A stretch of 10,130 bases of DNA from Actinobacteria bacterium UBA912 (lineage in GTDB: Bacteria > Actinomycetota > Coriobacteriia > Anaerosomatales > UBA912), in assembly GCA_002293965.1 (NCBI GenBank), contig DBEG01000154.1, positions 1 through 10,130 of the forward strand, read 5' to 3'. The position numbers were made by a program, and so were the translations under genes. The notes under the pieces were generated by a model. It searched no databases and was not told the origin of the DNA. It saw only the letters and a list, made by a program, of their open reading frames with translations. Shown here piece after piece: positions 1 to 10,130 of this stretch (position 1 is the first letter of the stretch; the number at the start of each line of letters is the position of its first letter).

Positions 1-1163
1 TCCCCGGTCGTCGTGTTCTTCAACCCTACTGCAGCAACGATGTCCCCTGCCGAGACGCCCGAGATGTCCTCGCGGGAATTCGCATGCATCTCGAGAAGTC
101 GACCGATGCGCTCCTTGTGGCCCTTTGTCGAGTTAAGGACGTAGGAGCCTGCGTCCATAGAGCCAGAGTACACACGGAAATACGTGAGCTTTCCGACGTA
201 CGGGTCGGTCATGACCTTGAATGCAAGCGCTGCGAATGGCTGCTTGGGGTCAGCCTCTCTAACGGCCTCGTCGCCGGAGCGGACGTCCTTGCCCCTGATA
301 GCGGGGATGTCCACGGGTGAGGGCAGGTAGTCGATGATCGCATCAAGTAGTGCCTGAACACCCTTGTTCTTGAACGACGCGCCACAAACCACTGGTGTAA
401 TTGCGCAGTCGATTGTCGCCTGCCGTATGGCGGAGCGAAGTTCATCGAGGCCGATGGGCTCCTCGGCGAGGAACTTCTCGAGTAGCGCATCGTCATACTC
501 GGCGGCAGCCTCGATGAGTTCTTGGCGATACAACTCAGCGTCGTCAGCCATGTCGGCAGGAATCTCGCCGACGGTGGGGTCGATGCCCTTGTCGTCCTCA
601 TTGAAGAAAACGGCATTCATGGCCAGCAAGTCGATGATGCCCGTGAAGCGGTCCTCGGCGCCAATAGGCAGCTGCAGGAGCACTGGGCGGGTGTTGAGTC
701 GATCCTTCATCATCTGGATGACATTGAGGAAGTCCGCACCCGTGCGGTCCATCTTGTTGATGTAGGCAATGCGAGGTACCCGGTAGTTGTCAGCCTGTCG
801 CCACACGGTCTCAGACTGTGGCTCCACGCCGCCTACAGCGCAGAAAACAGCGCAAGCCCCATCGAGCACGCGGAGTGATCTCTCGACTTCTACAGTGAAG
901 TCCACGTGTCCGGGCGTGTCGATTATCTGGATACGATGGTCGTTCCAGAAGCAGGTGGTGGCTGCAGAGGTGATGGTGATGCCACGCTCTTGCTCTTGGA
1001 CCATCCAGTCCATGGTGGCAGCGCCATCGTGGACCTCGCCGATCTTGTGCGATTTACCGGTGAAGAAGAGGATGCGCTCAGTGGTCGTCGTCTTCCCAGC
1101 GTCGATGTGTGCCATGATCCCGATGTTTCGGGTCTTGGATATCGGATATTTCTTTGGAGCCAT
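1..1163 (-). CDS. fusA: Elongation factor G, N-terminal 387 codons (cut by window edge)
   Basis: EF-G is the cytoplasmic GTPase that drives tRNA-mRNA translocation and, with RRF, ribosome recycling. I translated the frame codon by codon from the ATG at 1163-1161 to the edge: 387 codons with no stop, so it is open but incomplete (the family is about 700 aa). Visible G-domain motifs are the P-loop AHIDAGKT (residues 18-25), switch I around ERGITIT (59-65), DTPGH (82-86) and NKMD (136-139). The G5-like segment CGASFKNKGVQ is at 260-270. Domain II begins near residue 305 and the edge falls just after LKNTTTG. The start is supported by AGAGGAGA about 10 bases upstream (1181-1174) and by the typical MAPKKYPISKTRNIGI beginning. 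It lies 69 bp after rpsG and is probably co-transcribed with rpsL and rpsG. The gap shows no convincing promoter or terminator. Confidence 0.97.
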   Translation of the reverse strand, partial: MAPKKYPISKTRNIGIMAHIDAGKTTTTERILFFTGKSHKIGEVHDGAATMDWMVQEQERGITITSAATTCFWNDHRIQIIDTPGHVDFTVEVERSLRVLDGACAVFCAVGGVEPQSETVWRQADNYRVPRIAYINKMDRTGADFLNVIQMMKDRLNTRPVLLQLPIGAEDRFTGIIDLLAMNAVFFNEDDKGIDPTVGEIPADMADDAELYRQELIEAAAEYDDALLEKFLAEEPIGLDELRSAIRQATIDCAITPVVCGASFKNKGVQALLDAIIDYLPSPVDIPAIRGKDVRSGDEAVREADPKQPFAALAFKVMTDPYVGKLTYFRVYSGSMDAGSYVLNSTKGHKERIGRLLEMHANSREDISGVSAGDIVAAVGLKNTTTG

Positions 1164-1232
1164 CGGAAATGTCTCTCCTCTAGAGTAGCTTCAACAGCGC
1201 TGATCGAATCACAGCGTACGGAATTCGAACAC

Positions 1233-1703
1233 TTACCAGCGGTAGTGGCTGAAAGCCCGGTTGGACTCGGCCATCTTGTACAGGTCTTCACGCTTCTTTA
1301 CCGAGGCGCCGGTGCTGTTGGAAGCATCGAGGATCTCGTTTGCGAGGCGCTCTGCCATCGTCTTCTCTCGGCGATTGCGCGCGAAATTGACCATCCATCG
1401 TATTGCCAGCGTAGTGGAACGACGGGAGTTGACTTCGATTGGCACCTGGTAGGTAGCACCTCCAACGCGCTTGGGGCGCACCTCTAGGGTCGGACGAACG
1501 TTGTCCATGGCCTTCTTGAACGTAGCCAGAGGGTCGGAGCCAGACTTCTGCTCGACCATCGCGAATGCGTCATAAACGGTTCGCTCGGCCAGAGACCGCT
1601 TCCCGTGAAGGAGGACCTTGTTCACCAGTTGGGTGACAAGACGATTGTTATAGATTGGATCGGCCGCTATCTCGCGGCGAGCTGCTGCAGTGCGCCTTGG
1701 CAT
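1233..1703 (-). CDS. rpsG: 30S ribosomal protein S7
   Basis: S7 is a primary 16S rRNA-binding protein that nucleates assembly of the 30S head and lies near the E site. The product is 156 aa, the usual length in Actinobacteria. The N-terminus MPRRTAAARREI is basic and is followed by DPIYNNRLVTQLVNKVLLHGK. Central landmarks are NVRPTLEVRPKRVGGATYQV and STTLAIRW; the C-terminal stretch runs from RREKTMAERLANEILDASN to the terminal AFSHYRW. The ATG at 1703-1701 is preceded by AAGGAG (1716-1711) with 7 bases between, so the start is secure. The stop is TAA (1235-1233). It sits 82 bp after rpsL and 69 bp before fusA, the classic str-operon order. In E. coli S7 is the autogenous repressor of this operon; whether that holds here is not known. 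Confidence 0.98.
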   Translation of the reverse strand: MPRRTAAARREIAADPIYNNRLVTQLVNKVLLHGKRSLAERTVYDAFAMVEQKSGSDPLATFKKAMDNVRPTLEVRPKRVGGATYQVPIEVNSRRSTTLAIRWMVNFARNRREKTMAERLANEILDASNSTGASVKKREDLYKMAESNRAFSHYRW

Positions 1704-1739
1704 TCTTGCACTCCTTGATTCGTAGACATAAAACGTACC

Positions 1740-1770
1740 CGACGCCCGCCATTCGCATTCGGCGACGTCG
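1740..1770 (-). other. Imperfect hairpin in the rpsL-rpsG intercistronic gap
   Basis: The arms 1740-1744 and 1766-1770 (CGACG/CGTCG) and the inner arms 1747-1750 and 1761-1764 (CGCC/GGCG) can pair around a 10-base loop, with a 2-to-1 base bulge between them. There is no U-run, so it does not look like an intrinsic terminator. It lies 37 bases upstream of the rpsG start codon. By position only, it could be an mRNA processing or S7-binding site, as known for the E. coli rpsL-rpsG gap; nothing in the sequence proves this. Confidence 0.3.
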
Positions 1771-1785
1771 ACTCTGACCTAACCT

Positions 1786-2160
1786 TTAGCTCTTGGGCTT
1801 TTTGGCCCCATATCTGGACCGCGACTGACTTCTGTTGTTCACACCTGCCGCGTCAAGCGTGCCACGGATCACCTTGTAGCGAACACCAGGGAGGTCCTTC
1901 ACACGACCGCCACGCACCAGAACGATCGAGTGCTCCTGGAGGTTATGCCCGATGCCGGGGATGTATGCGGTGATCTCCATCTGATTGACGAGCCTGACCC
2001 TAGCAACCTTGCGAAGTGCCGAGTTCGGCTTCTTGGGCGTGGTGGTGTATACACGTGTACAGACTCCACGCTTCTGCGGATTGCCTTTCAGGGCAGGCGT
2101 GGCGCTCTTCATCGCCTTCGCCTTGCGGCCCTTACGGACCAGTTGGTTGATAGTGGGCAA
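1786..2160 (-). CDS. rpsL: 30S ribosomal protein S12 (TTG start)
   Basis: S12 lies at the decoding centre of the 30S subunit and controls translational accuracy. It is the classic streptomycin-resistance locus. From the TTG at 2160-2158 the product is 124 aa, the standard actinobacterial length, beginning (M)PTINQLVRKGR. The frame stays open further upstream, but the family start and AAAGGAG (2173-2167) 6 bases before the TTG decide for this codon. The conserved TPKKPNS loop contains Lys43, and GGRVKDLPGVRYK contains Lys88 and Asp89. The two lysines are the common resistance positions and are wild-type here; the aspartate is the residue methylthiolated by RimO in other bacteria. The C-terminus is basic (SRSRYGAKKPKS) and the stop is TAA. 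It is the first gene of the rpsL-rpsG-fusA unit and has its own predicted promoter. Confidence 0.97.
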   Translation of the reverse strand: MPTINQLVRKGRKAKAMKSATPALKGNPQKRGVCTRVYTTTPKKPNSALRKVARVRLVNQMEITAYIPGIGHNLQEHSIVLVRGGRVKDLPGVRYKVIRGTLDAAGVNNRSQSRSRYGAKKPKS

Positions 2161-2166
2161 CGCAAT

Positions 2167-2173
2167 CTCCTTT
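2167..2173 (-). promoter_or_regulatory. Ribosome binding site that sets the rpsL TTG start
   Basis: AAAGGAG on the minus strand, 6 bases before the TTG. It lies inside the short in-frame extension that would start at the ATG at 2180-2178. No Shine-Dalgarno sequence precedes that ATG, so the TTG is preferred. Confidence 0.85.
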
Positions 2174-2250
2174 GTCATAATCGGGACAAGTTCACACGGA
2201 CTTGGCTCGAATACACAATGAACCAGGGCCGACAACAGTCACAAGGAGCA

Positions 2251-2279
2251 ACTTTAGCAAACGGCATGCGGACTGTCAA
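2251..2279 (-). promoter_or_regulatory. Predicted housekeeping-sigma promoter for rpsL-rpsG-fusA
   Basis: The minus strand carries a perfect -35 hexamer TTGACA (2279-2274), a spacer of exactly 17 bases, and the -10 hexamer TAAAGT (2256-2251). The -10 is preceded by TGC, which gives an extended -10 TGn motif. Transcription should start near 2245-2242, giving an rpsL leader of about 85 bases. The region just upstream of the -35 is GC-rich and shows no A-tract UP element. The match is by inspection only; no start site has been measured. Confidence 0.75.
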
Positions 2280-2317
2280 ATGCCACGCATCCGGGCGTAT
2301 CCACCCCCTGAACGATC

Positions 2318-2361
2318 ATCCCCTCGGCCGATGAGCGCGAAGTCTCATCCGCCGAGGGGAT
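2318..2361 (-). terminator. Long interrupted hairpin just after rpoC, without a U-run
   Basis: The arms 2361-2351 and 2328-2318 pair perfectly over 11 bp (ATCCCCTCGGC and its complement). After one G-G mismatch (2350/2329), six more base pairs follow (2349-2344 with 2335-2330), closing an 8-base loop. It begins 9-10 bases beyond the rpoC TAG. The transcript after the stem reads GAUCGUUCAGGG, so the U-run of a canonical intrinsic terminator is missing. The near-palindrome would form in RNA from either strand. Likely roles are a full or partial terminator separating the polymerase genes from the ribosomal genes, or a 3'-end stabiliser for the rpoBC mRNA. Confidence 0.7.
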
Positions 2362-2370
2362 ATTGAGTCA

Positions 2371-6615
<4,245 letters not shown>

Positions 6616-6618
6616 GAA

Positions 6619-9600
6619 TTACTCCTCTTCATCCAGGCCATCGGGAAGATCAAGGGCAGAGATGTCGCTGGTAAGCAGTTCTTCCAGAGCCTCGGTTGTG
6701 ATGCCGTCGCTCTCTGCTTCGTCACTTCCACCGAGGTCAAGTCCAAAGTCCTCGGCGGTCTTGAAGATATCCTCGTCGTCATCCTTGATCGCGATCTCTC
6801 CGCCATCTTTGGAGAGGATCTCGACGTCCAGGCACAAGGACTGCATCTCCTTGACCAGCACCTTGAACGACTCTGGGATGCCCGGCTCGGGAATGTTGTC
6901 ACCCTTCACGATCGATTCGTAAGCCTTGACGCGACCTAGGACGTCGTCTGACTTGATCGTGAGGATCTCCTGGAGAGCATAGGCTGCGCCATACGCATAA
7001 AGCGCCCATACTTCCATCTCGCCGAACCTCTGTCCGCCGAACTGTGCTTTACCACCGAGCGGTTGCTGAGTGATCAGCGAGTACGGACCCGTGGAGCGCG
7101 CGTGGATCTTGTCATCGACAAGGTGCAACAACTTGAGGATGTATATCTGTCCAACAGTGACCGGCTCACGGAAAGGCTCTCCTGTTCGGCCATCGAACAG
7201 GGTGGCTTTTCCTTCACGGGTGAGCTGGGGCACCGTCTCGGGGATGGCCTTGTCACCAAGCTTCACCTCGGCCGCAATCATCATGTTGCGGTTGGCGGCT
7301 TCGATGACATTGGATATCTCTTCCTCAGTGGCTCCGTCGAACACCGGAGTCGCAACGTGGATCGGACCCTCAACTGGTTGCTTCTGTGTCTCGGCATCCG
7401 ACCATCCCACGTGTGCGGCCCACCCGAGGTGTGTCTCGAGCAGCTGTCCGATGTTCATACGGCTTGGAACGCCAAGCGGGTTCAGGATGATGTCGACAGG
7501 TGTACCGTCAGCCAAGAAGGGCATATCCTCGACGGGCAGGATCTTGGAGATGACACCCTTGTTTCCGTGGCGTCCCGCCAGCTTGTCTCCCTCGGAGATC
7601 TTGCGCTTCTGTGCAACGTAGACCCGAACGAGTTCATTGACTCCCGGGGCGAGGTCGTCTCCAGCCTCTCGGCTGTACTTACGCACACCGATGACCCGGC
7701 CGCTCTCTCCGTGCGGCACCTTGAGCGAGGTATCGCGGACTTCGCGAGCCTTCTCGCCGAAGATCGCGCGCAGCAACCGCTCCTCGGCGGTCAGTTCGGT
7801 CTCGCCCTTAGGCGTGACCTTACCGGCAAGCACGTCGCCGGGAAACACCTCTGCGCCGACCCGGATGATGCCGTCCTCGTCAAGGTGCGCCAGCACATCT
7901 TCACTGACGTTGGGGATCTCGCGAGTTATGTCCTCGGGACCAAGCTTGGTATCCCTGGCCTCGACCTCGAACTCCTCGATGTGGATCGAGGTCAACAGGT
8001 CATCGGTCACAAGTCGCTCAGAGACGATGATGGCGTCCTCGTAGTTGTAGCCTTCCCATGGCATGAATGCGACGAGCAGGTTCTGGCCCAAGGCCAGCTC
8101 GCCAGCCTCACTCGACGGGCCGTCAGCGAGAACGTCACCGGCAGTCACGACATCGTTGACACTAGGAAGTGGCTTGTGGTTGATGCATGTACCCTGGTTC
8201 GACCGCAAGAACTTGGGTAGGTGGTATTCATCGATACCCATGCCGTCGGCTGCGCGGATCACGATCCGCTCTGCGTCGATGTACTCTACAGTCCCATCAC
8301 GGCGGGCCAAGATGATCTCACCAGTGTCGATACTCGCCCTGTGCTCCAGTCCTGTACCCACCAGTGGCGCACTGGGGCGAAGAAGCGGTACTGCCTGACG
8401 CTGCATGTTCGAGCCCATGAGCGCACGGTTAGCATCATCGTGCTCAAGGAATGGGATGAGCGCAGTCGTCACCGAAACCATCTGCCTAGGTGAGACGTCC
8501 ATATAATCGACCCGAGCGGGTTCAACCTCACTGGGGACACCGCCGCGGGTACGACACAGAACTCGTTCGCCGAGGAACTTGCCTGTCTTAGCATCGAAGC
8601 GTTCGTTGGCCTGAGCGATGATATACCGCTCTTCCACGTCGGCTGTCAGGTACTCGATCTCATCGGTGACCTTGCCCTTGACTACCTTCCGATAAGGGGT
8701 CTCGATGAAGCCGTAGGGATTGAGTCTGGCGAATGTAGCCATCGACCCGATGAGTCCGATGCTCGGACCTTCTGGGGTTTCGATGGGGCACATGCGTCCA
8801 TAGTGGCTGGGGTGTACGTCACGAACCTCGAAGAAGCTTCGTTCGCGAGAGAGTCCACCAGGACCCAATGCGGTCAGCCTGCGCTTGTGGGTAAGTCCGG
8901 CCATCGGGTTGGTCTGGTCCATGAACTGGGACAGCTGTGAGGAACCGAAGAACTCCTTGATCGAAGCCTCGATCGGCTTGATGTTGAAGAGCGACTGCGG
9001 CGTGACTTCCTCGTCACTGAGGATGGTCATCTTGTCCTTGATGCCACGCTCCATGCGCTTGAGTCCCTTCCAGAAGTGATTCTGGATGAGCTCGCCGACG
9101 CTCCGTACACGCCTGTTGCCAAAGTGATCGGTGTCATCGACACTCTTGCCCTCGGTGCCCTCCCATAGGTGGACAAGATACTGAAGTGACGCCAGGATGT
9201 CCTCGTTCGTCAGGACCGACTGCGAGTCTGGAAGGTCCAGTTCAAGCTTCTTGTTGATCTTATAGCGCCCGACCTTGCCGAGGTTGTAGCGCCTCGGATT
9301 GAAGAGCATCCACTCCAGCAGATCCTGGGCGGACTGGACTGTCGGCGGCTCGCCGGGACGCAGGCGAGTATATATCTCGATAAGAGCTTCCTCGCGGGTC
9401 TCCTCTGAGTCCTTATCCAAGGTGCGCTGTACGCACTCGGAATCACCGAAAAGCGCAAGGATGTCCTGGCGAGACTCAGCGATACCCAAAGCTCTGATGA
9501 GCAGAGTTGCTGGTCGCTTGCGATCCAATTTCACCGAGAGGATCCCGCGATGGTCTATGACGAACTCGAGCCAGGGCCCTCTGTCCGGAATGATCTTGGC

Positions 9601-10083
9601 AGTGTATAGAAGGCGATCCTTCACCTTGTCGCGCTTCAGTTCGAAGTGGACGCCAGGCGACCTCGCGAGCTGAGAGACGACGACTCGTTCGGTTCCATTG
9701 ATGACAAAGGTGCCGCGATCCGTCATAAGCGGGAAATCGCCCATGAAGATCTGCTGTTCCTTCACTTCGCCAGTCTTCTTATTGATCAGTTGAATCTCAA
9801 CGAAGAGAGGAGCCTTGTAGGACATATCCTTGTCCTTGCACTCCTCGACAGAGTATTTGGCGTCACCGAATTCGTAGCCACCGACATGCACGGCGAGCGT
9901 CTTGTTCTCTATAGGGAAGATATCTGCGAAAGCATCGCCAAGACCTTCCCTCAGGAACCACTCGAAGCTCTCGCGCTGGATTGCTATGAGGTTGGGGACT
10001 TCCAGAATCTCCGGAATCTTCGCAAACGTGCGGCGCTGGCGTGTGCCAGCCTTAACAGTGAGGGGACCTTGTCCACGGGGCAC
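6619..10083 (-). CDS. rpoB: RNA polymerase subunit beta
   Basis: Beta forms the second half of the RNA polymerase cleft and the rifampicin pocket. The product is 1154 aa, close to the usual actinobacterial length, with no large insertions. Landmarks are the N-terminal FAKIPEILEVPNLIAIQRES (about 20-39), the rifampicin region SQLSQFMDQ to KRRLTALGPGG (about 382-410), RDVHPSHYGRMCPIETPEGP (421-440), and the catalytic-centre segment EGDKLAGRHGNKG (831-843) with the NTP-contacting lysines K834 and K842. GGQRFGEMEVWALYAYGA lies near 1016-1033. The last 54 residues form an acidic tail ending DEEE, longer than in mycobacteria. The GTG at 10083-10081 is preceded by AAGGAGG (10099-10093) with 9 bases between; it is the first start compatible with the family's N-terminus. 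The stop is TAA. rplJ-rplL usually lie upstream but are outside the window. Confidence 0.98.
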   Translation of the reverse strand: MPRGQGPLTVKAGTRQRRTFAKIPEILEVPNLIAIQRESFEWFLREGLGDAFADIFPIENKTLAVHVGGYEFGDAKYSVEECKDKDMSYKAPLFVEIQLINKKTGEVKEQQIFMGDFPLMTDRGTFVINGTERVVVSQLARSPGVHFELKRDKVKDRLLYTAKIIPDRGPWLEFVIDHRGILSVKLDRKRPATLLIRALGIAESRQDILALFGDSECVQRTLDKDSEETREEALIEIYTRLRPGEPPTVQSAQDLLEWMLFNPRRYNLGKVGRYKINKKLELDLPDSQSVLTNEDILASLQYLVHLWEGTEGKSVDDTDHFGNRRVRSVGELIQNHFWKGLKRMERGIKDKMTILSDEEVTPQSLFNIKPIEASIKEFFGSSQLSQFMDQTNPMAGLTHKRRLTALGPGGLSRERSFFEVRDVHPSHYGRMCPIETPEGPSIGLIGSMATFARLNPYGFIETPYRKVVKGKVTDEIEYLTADVEERYIIAQANERFDAKTGKFLGERVLCRTRGGVPSEVEPARVDYMDVSPRQMVSVTTALIPFLEHDDANRALMGSNMQRQAVPLLRPSAPLVGTGLEHRASIDTGEIILARRDGTVEYIDAERIVIRAADGMGIDEYHLPKFLRSNQGTCINHKPLPSVNDVVTAGDVLADGPSSEAGELALGQNLLVAFMPWEGYNYEDAIIVSERLVTDDLLTSIHIEEFEVEARDTKLGPEDITREIPNVSEDVLAHLDEDGIIRVGAEVFPGDVLAGKVTPKGETELTAEERLLRAIFGEKAREVRDTSLKVPHGESGRVIGVRKYSREAGDDLAPGVNELVRVYVAQKRKISEGDKLAGRHGNKGVISKILPVEDMPFLADGTPVDIILNPLGVPSRMNIGQLLETHLGWAAHVGWSDAETQKQPVEGPIHVATPVFDGATEEEISNVIEAANRNMMIAAEVKLGDKAIPETVPQLTREGKATLFDGRTGEPFREPVTVGQIYILKLLHLVDDKIHARSTGPYSLITQQPLGGKAQFGGQRFGEMEVWALYAYGAAYALQEILTIKSDDVLGRVKAYESIVKGDNIPEPGIPESFKVLVKEMQSLCLDVEILSKDGGEIAIKDDDEDIFKTAEDFGLDLGGSDEAESDGITTEALEELLTSDISALDLPDGLDEEE
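6622..6627 (-). promoter_or_regulatory. rpoC ribosome binding site inside the rpoB 3' end
   Basis: GAGGAG encodes the last two glutamates of RpoB and lies 6 bases before the rpoC GTG. The rpoB stop codon falls in the spacer, an arrangement suited to translational coupling and equal output of the two large subunits. Confidence 0.85.
8866..8934 (-). other. Rifampicin-resistance-determining region of rpoB
   Basis: This encodes RpoB residues 384-406, corresponding to E. coli 511-533. Asp389 (D516), His399 (H526), Arg402 (R529) and Leu384 (L511) are the sensitive-type residues. Three positions differ from the common sensitive consensus: Met394 at 521, Ala395 at 522 and Thr404 at 531 (codon ACC at 8874-8872). 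Serine at 531 contacts rifampicin directly in solved structures, so reduced binding is possible, although threonine keeps the hydroxyl. Confidence 0.85.
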
Positions 10084-10092
10084 CAGGCAATT

Positions 10093-10099
10093 CCTCCTT
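10093..10099 (-). promoter_or_regulatory. rpoB ribosome binding site
   Basis: AAGGAGG on the minus strand, 9 bases before the GTG start. Only about 30 further upstream bases are in the window, and they show no recognisable promoter. Confidence 0.85.
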
Positions 10100-10130
10100 C
10101 AAGGACCAGGCTGTCATGACAATCGCAAAC

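Noticed and set aside
1..1163. Possibility that fusA is broken, since no stop-bounded frame is seen
   Set aside because: Codon-by-codon translation gives 387 uninterrupted EF-G codons. It lacks a stop only because the window ends inside it.
1204..1228. Six-base inverted repeat (TCGAAT/ATTCGA) in the rpsG-fusA gap
   Set aside because: The stem is short and A/T-containing with a 13-base loop and no U-run; it is too weak to call a terminator.
364..1487. Several overlapping plus-strand open frames over fusA and rpsG
   Set aside because: The minus strand encodes EF-G and S7 with all expected motifs; the plus-strand frames are Ser/Arg-rich by-products.
2187..2204. Five-base inverted repeat (CAAGT/ACTTG) in the rpsL leader
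   Set aside because: The stem is too short to support a riboswitch or leader-control claim without comparative data.
2161..2235. Longer S12 of up to 149 aa starting upstream at TTG 2235 or ATG 2180
   Set aside because: The added residues do not match the S12 family, there is no ribosome binding site before those codons, and the good Shine-Dalgarno sequence lies inside the extension.
7063..8220. Plus-strand open frame of 385 codons
   Set aside because: It is an antisense shadow of rpoB covering the conserved beta catalytic region, with no family resemblance of its own.
10112..10121. Perfect 10-base palindrome TGTCATGACA upstream of rpoB
   Set aside because: A single short palindrome is expected by chance and lies at the window edge without a visible promoter, so an operator call is not supported.

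Overview
The window reads entirely from the minus strand and holds a conserved transcription and translation block in the order rpoB, rpoC, rpsL, rpsG, fusA, with fusA cut off by the left edge. The organism is most likely an actinobacterium. RpoC has the charged helical insert near residues 141-240 that is characteristic of actinobacterial beta-prime. S7 (156 aa) and S12 (124 aa) have actinobacterial lengths. There is no L7Ae-like gene between rpoC and rpsL, as Bacillota usually have. The DNA is moderately GC-rich, less than typical Streptomyces or Mycobacterium, so a deep-branching class is possible, but I cannot fix the class from sequence alone.

Layout, right to left in the direction of transcription. 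rpoB (10083-6619, GTG start, strong ribosome binding site) is followed after 3 bp by rpoC (6615-2371, GTG start). The rpoC ribosome binding site lies inside the last codons of rpoB. Ten bases may separate the rpoC stop from a long interrupted hairpin (2361-2318) with no U-run, which looks like a terminator or attenuator. A near-consensus promoter (TTGACA, 17 bp, TAAAGT with an extended -10 TG) then starts a second unit, rpsL-rpsG-fusA. rpsL starts at a TTG codon. The rpsL-rpsG gap (82 bp) contains an imperfect hairpin. fusA runs off the window as an intact frame of 387 codons.

Together the genes encode the two large catalytic subunits of RNA polymerase, two small-subunit ribosomal proteins that include the decoding-centre protein S12, and the translocation GTPase EF-G. 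Most of the window is ordinary core housekeeping DNA.

The exception is the C-terminus of RpoC. After the normal end of beta-prime (about residue 1300) comes an acidic linker without Lys or Arg, then about 60 residues that look like the helix-hairpin-helix C-terminal domain of the RNA polymerase ALPHA subunit. The arginine equivalent to E. coli alpha R265 and the Gly-x-Lys motif equivalent to G296/K298 are kept. A beta-prime subunit carrying its own alpha-CTD-like, possibly DNA-binding module is the main candidate for something undescribed. A second point of interest is the rifampicin pocket of RpoB, which has Thr at the position of E. coli S531 and Ala at that of S522.
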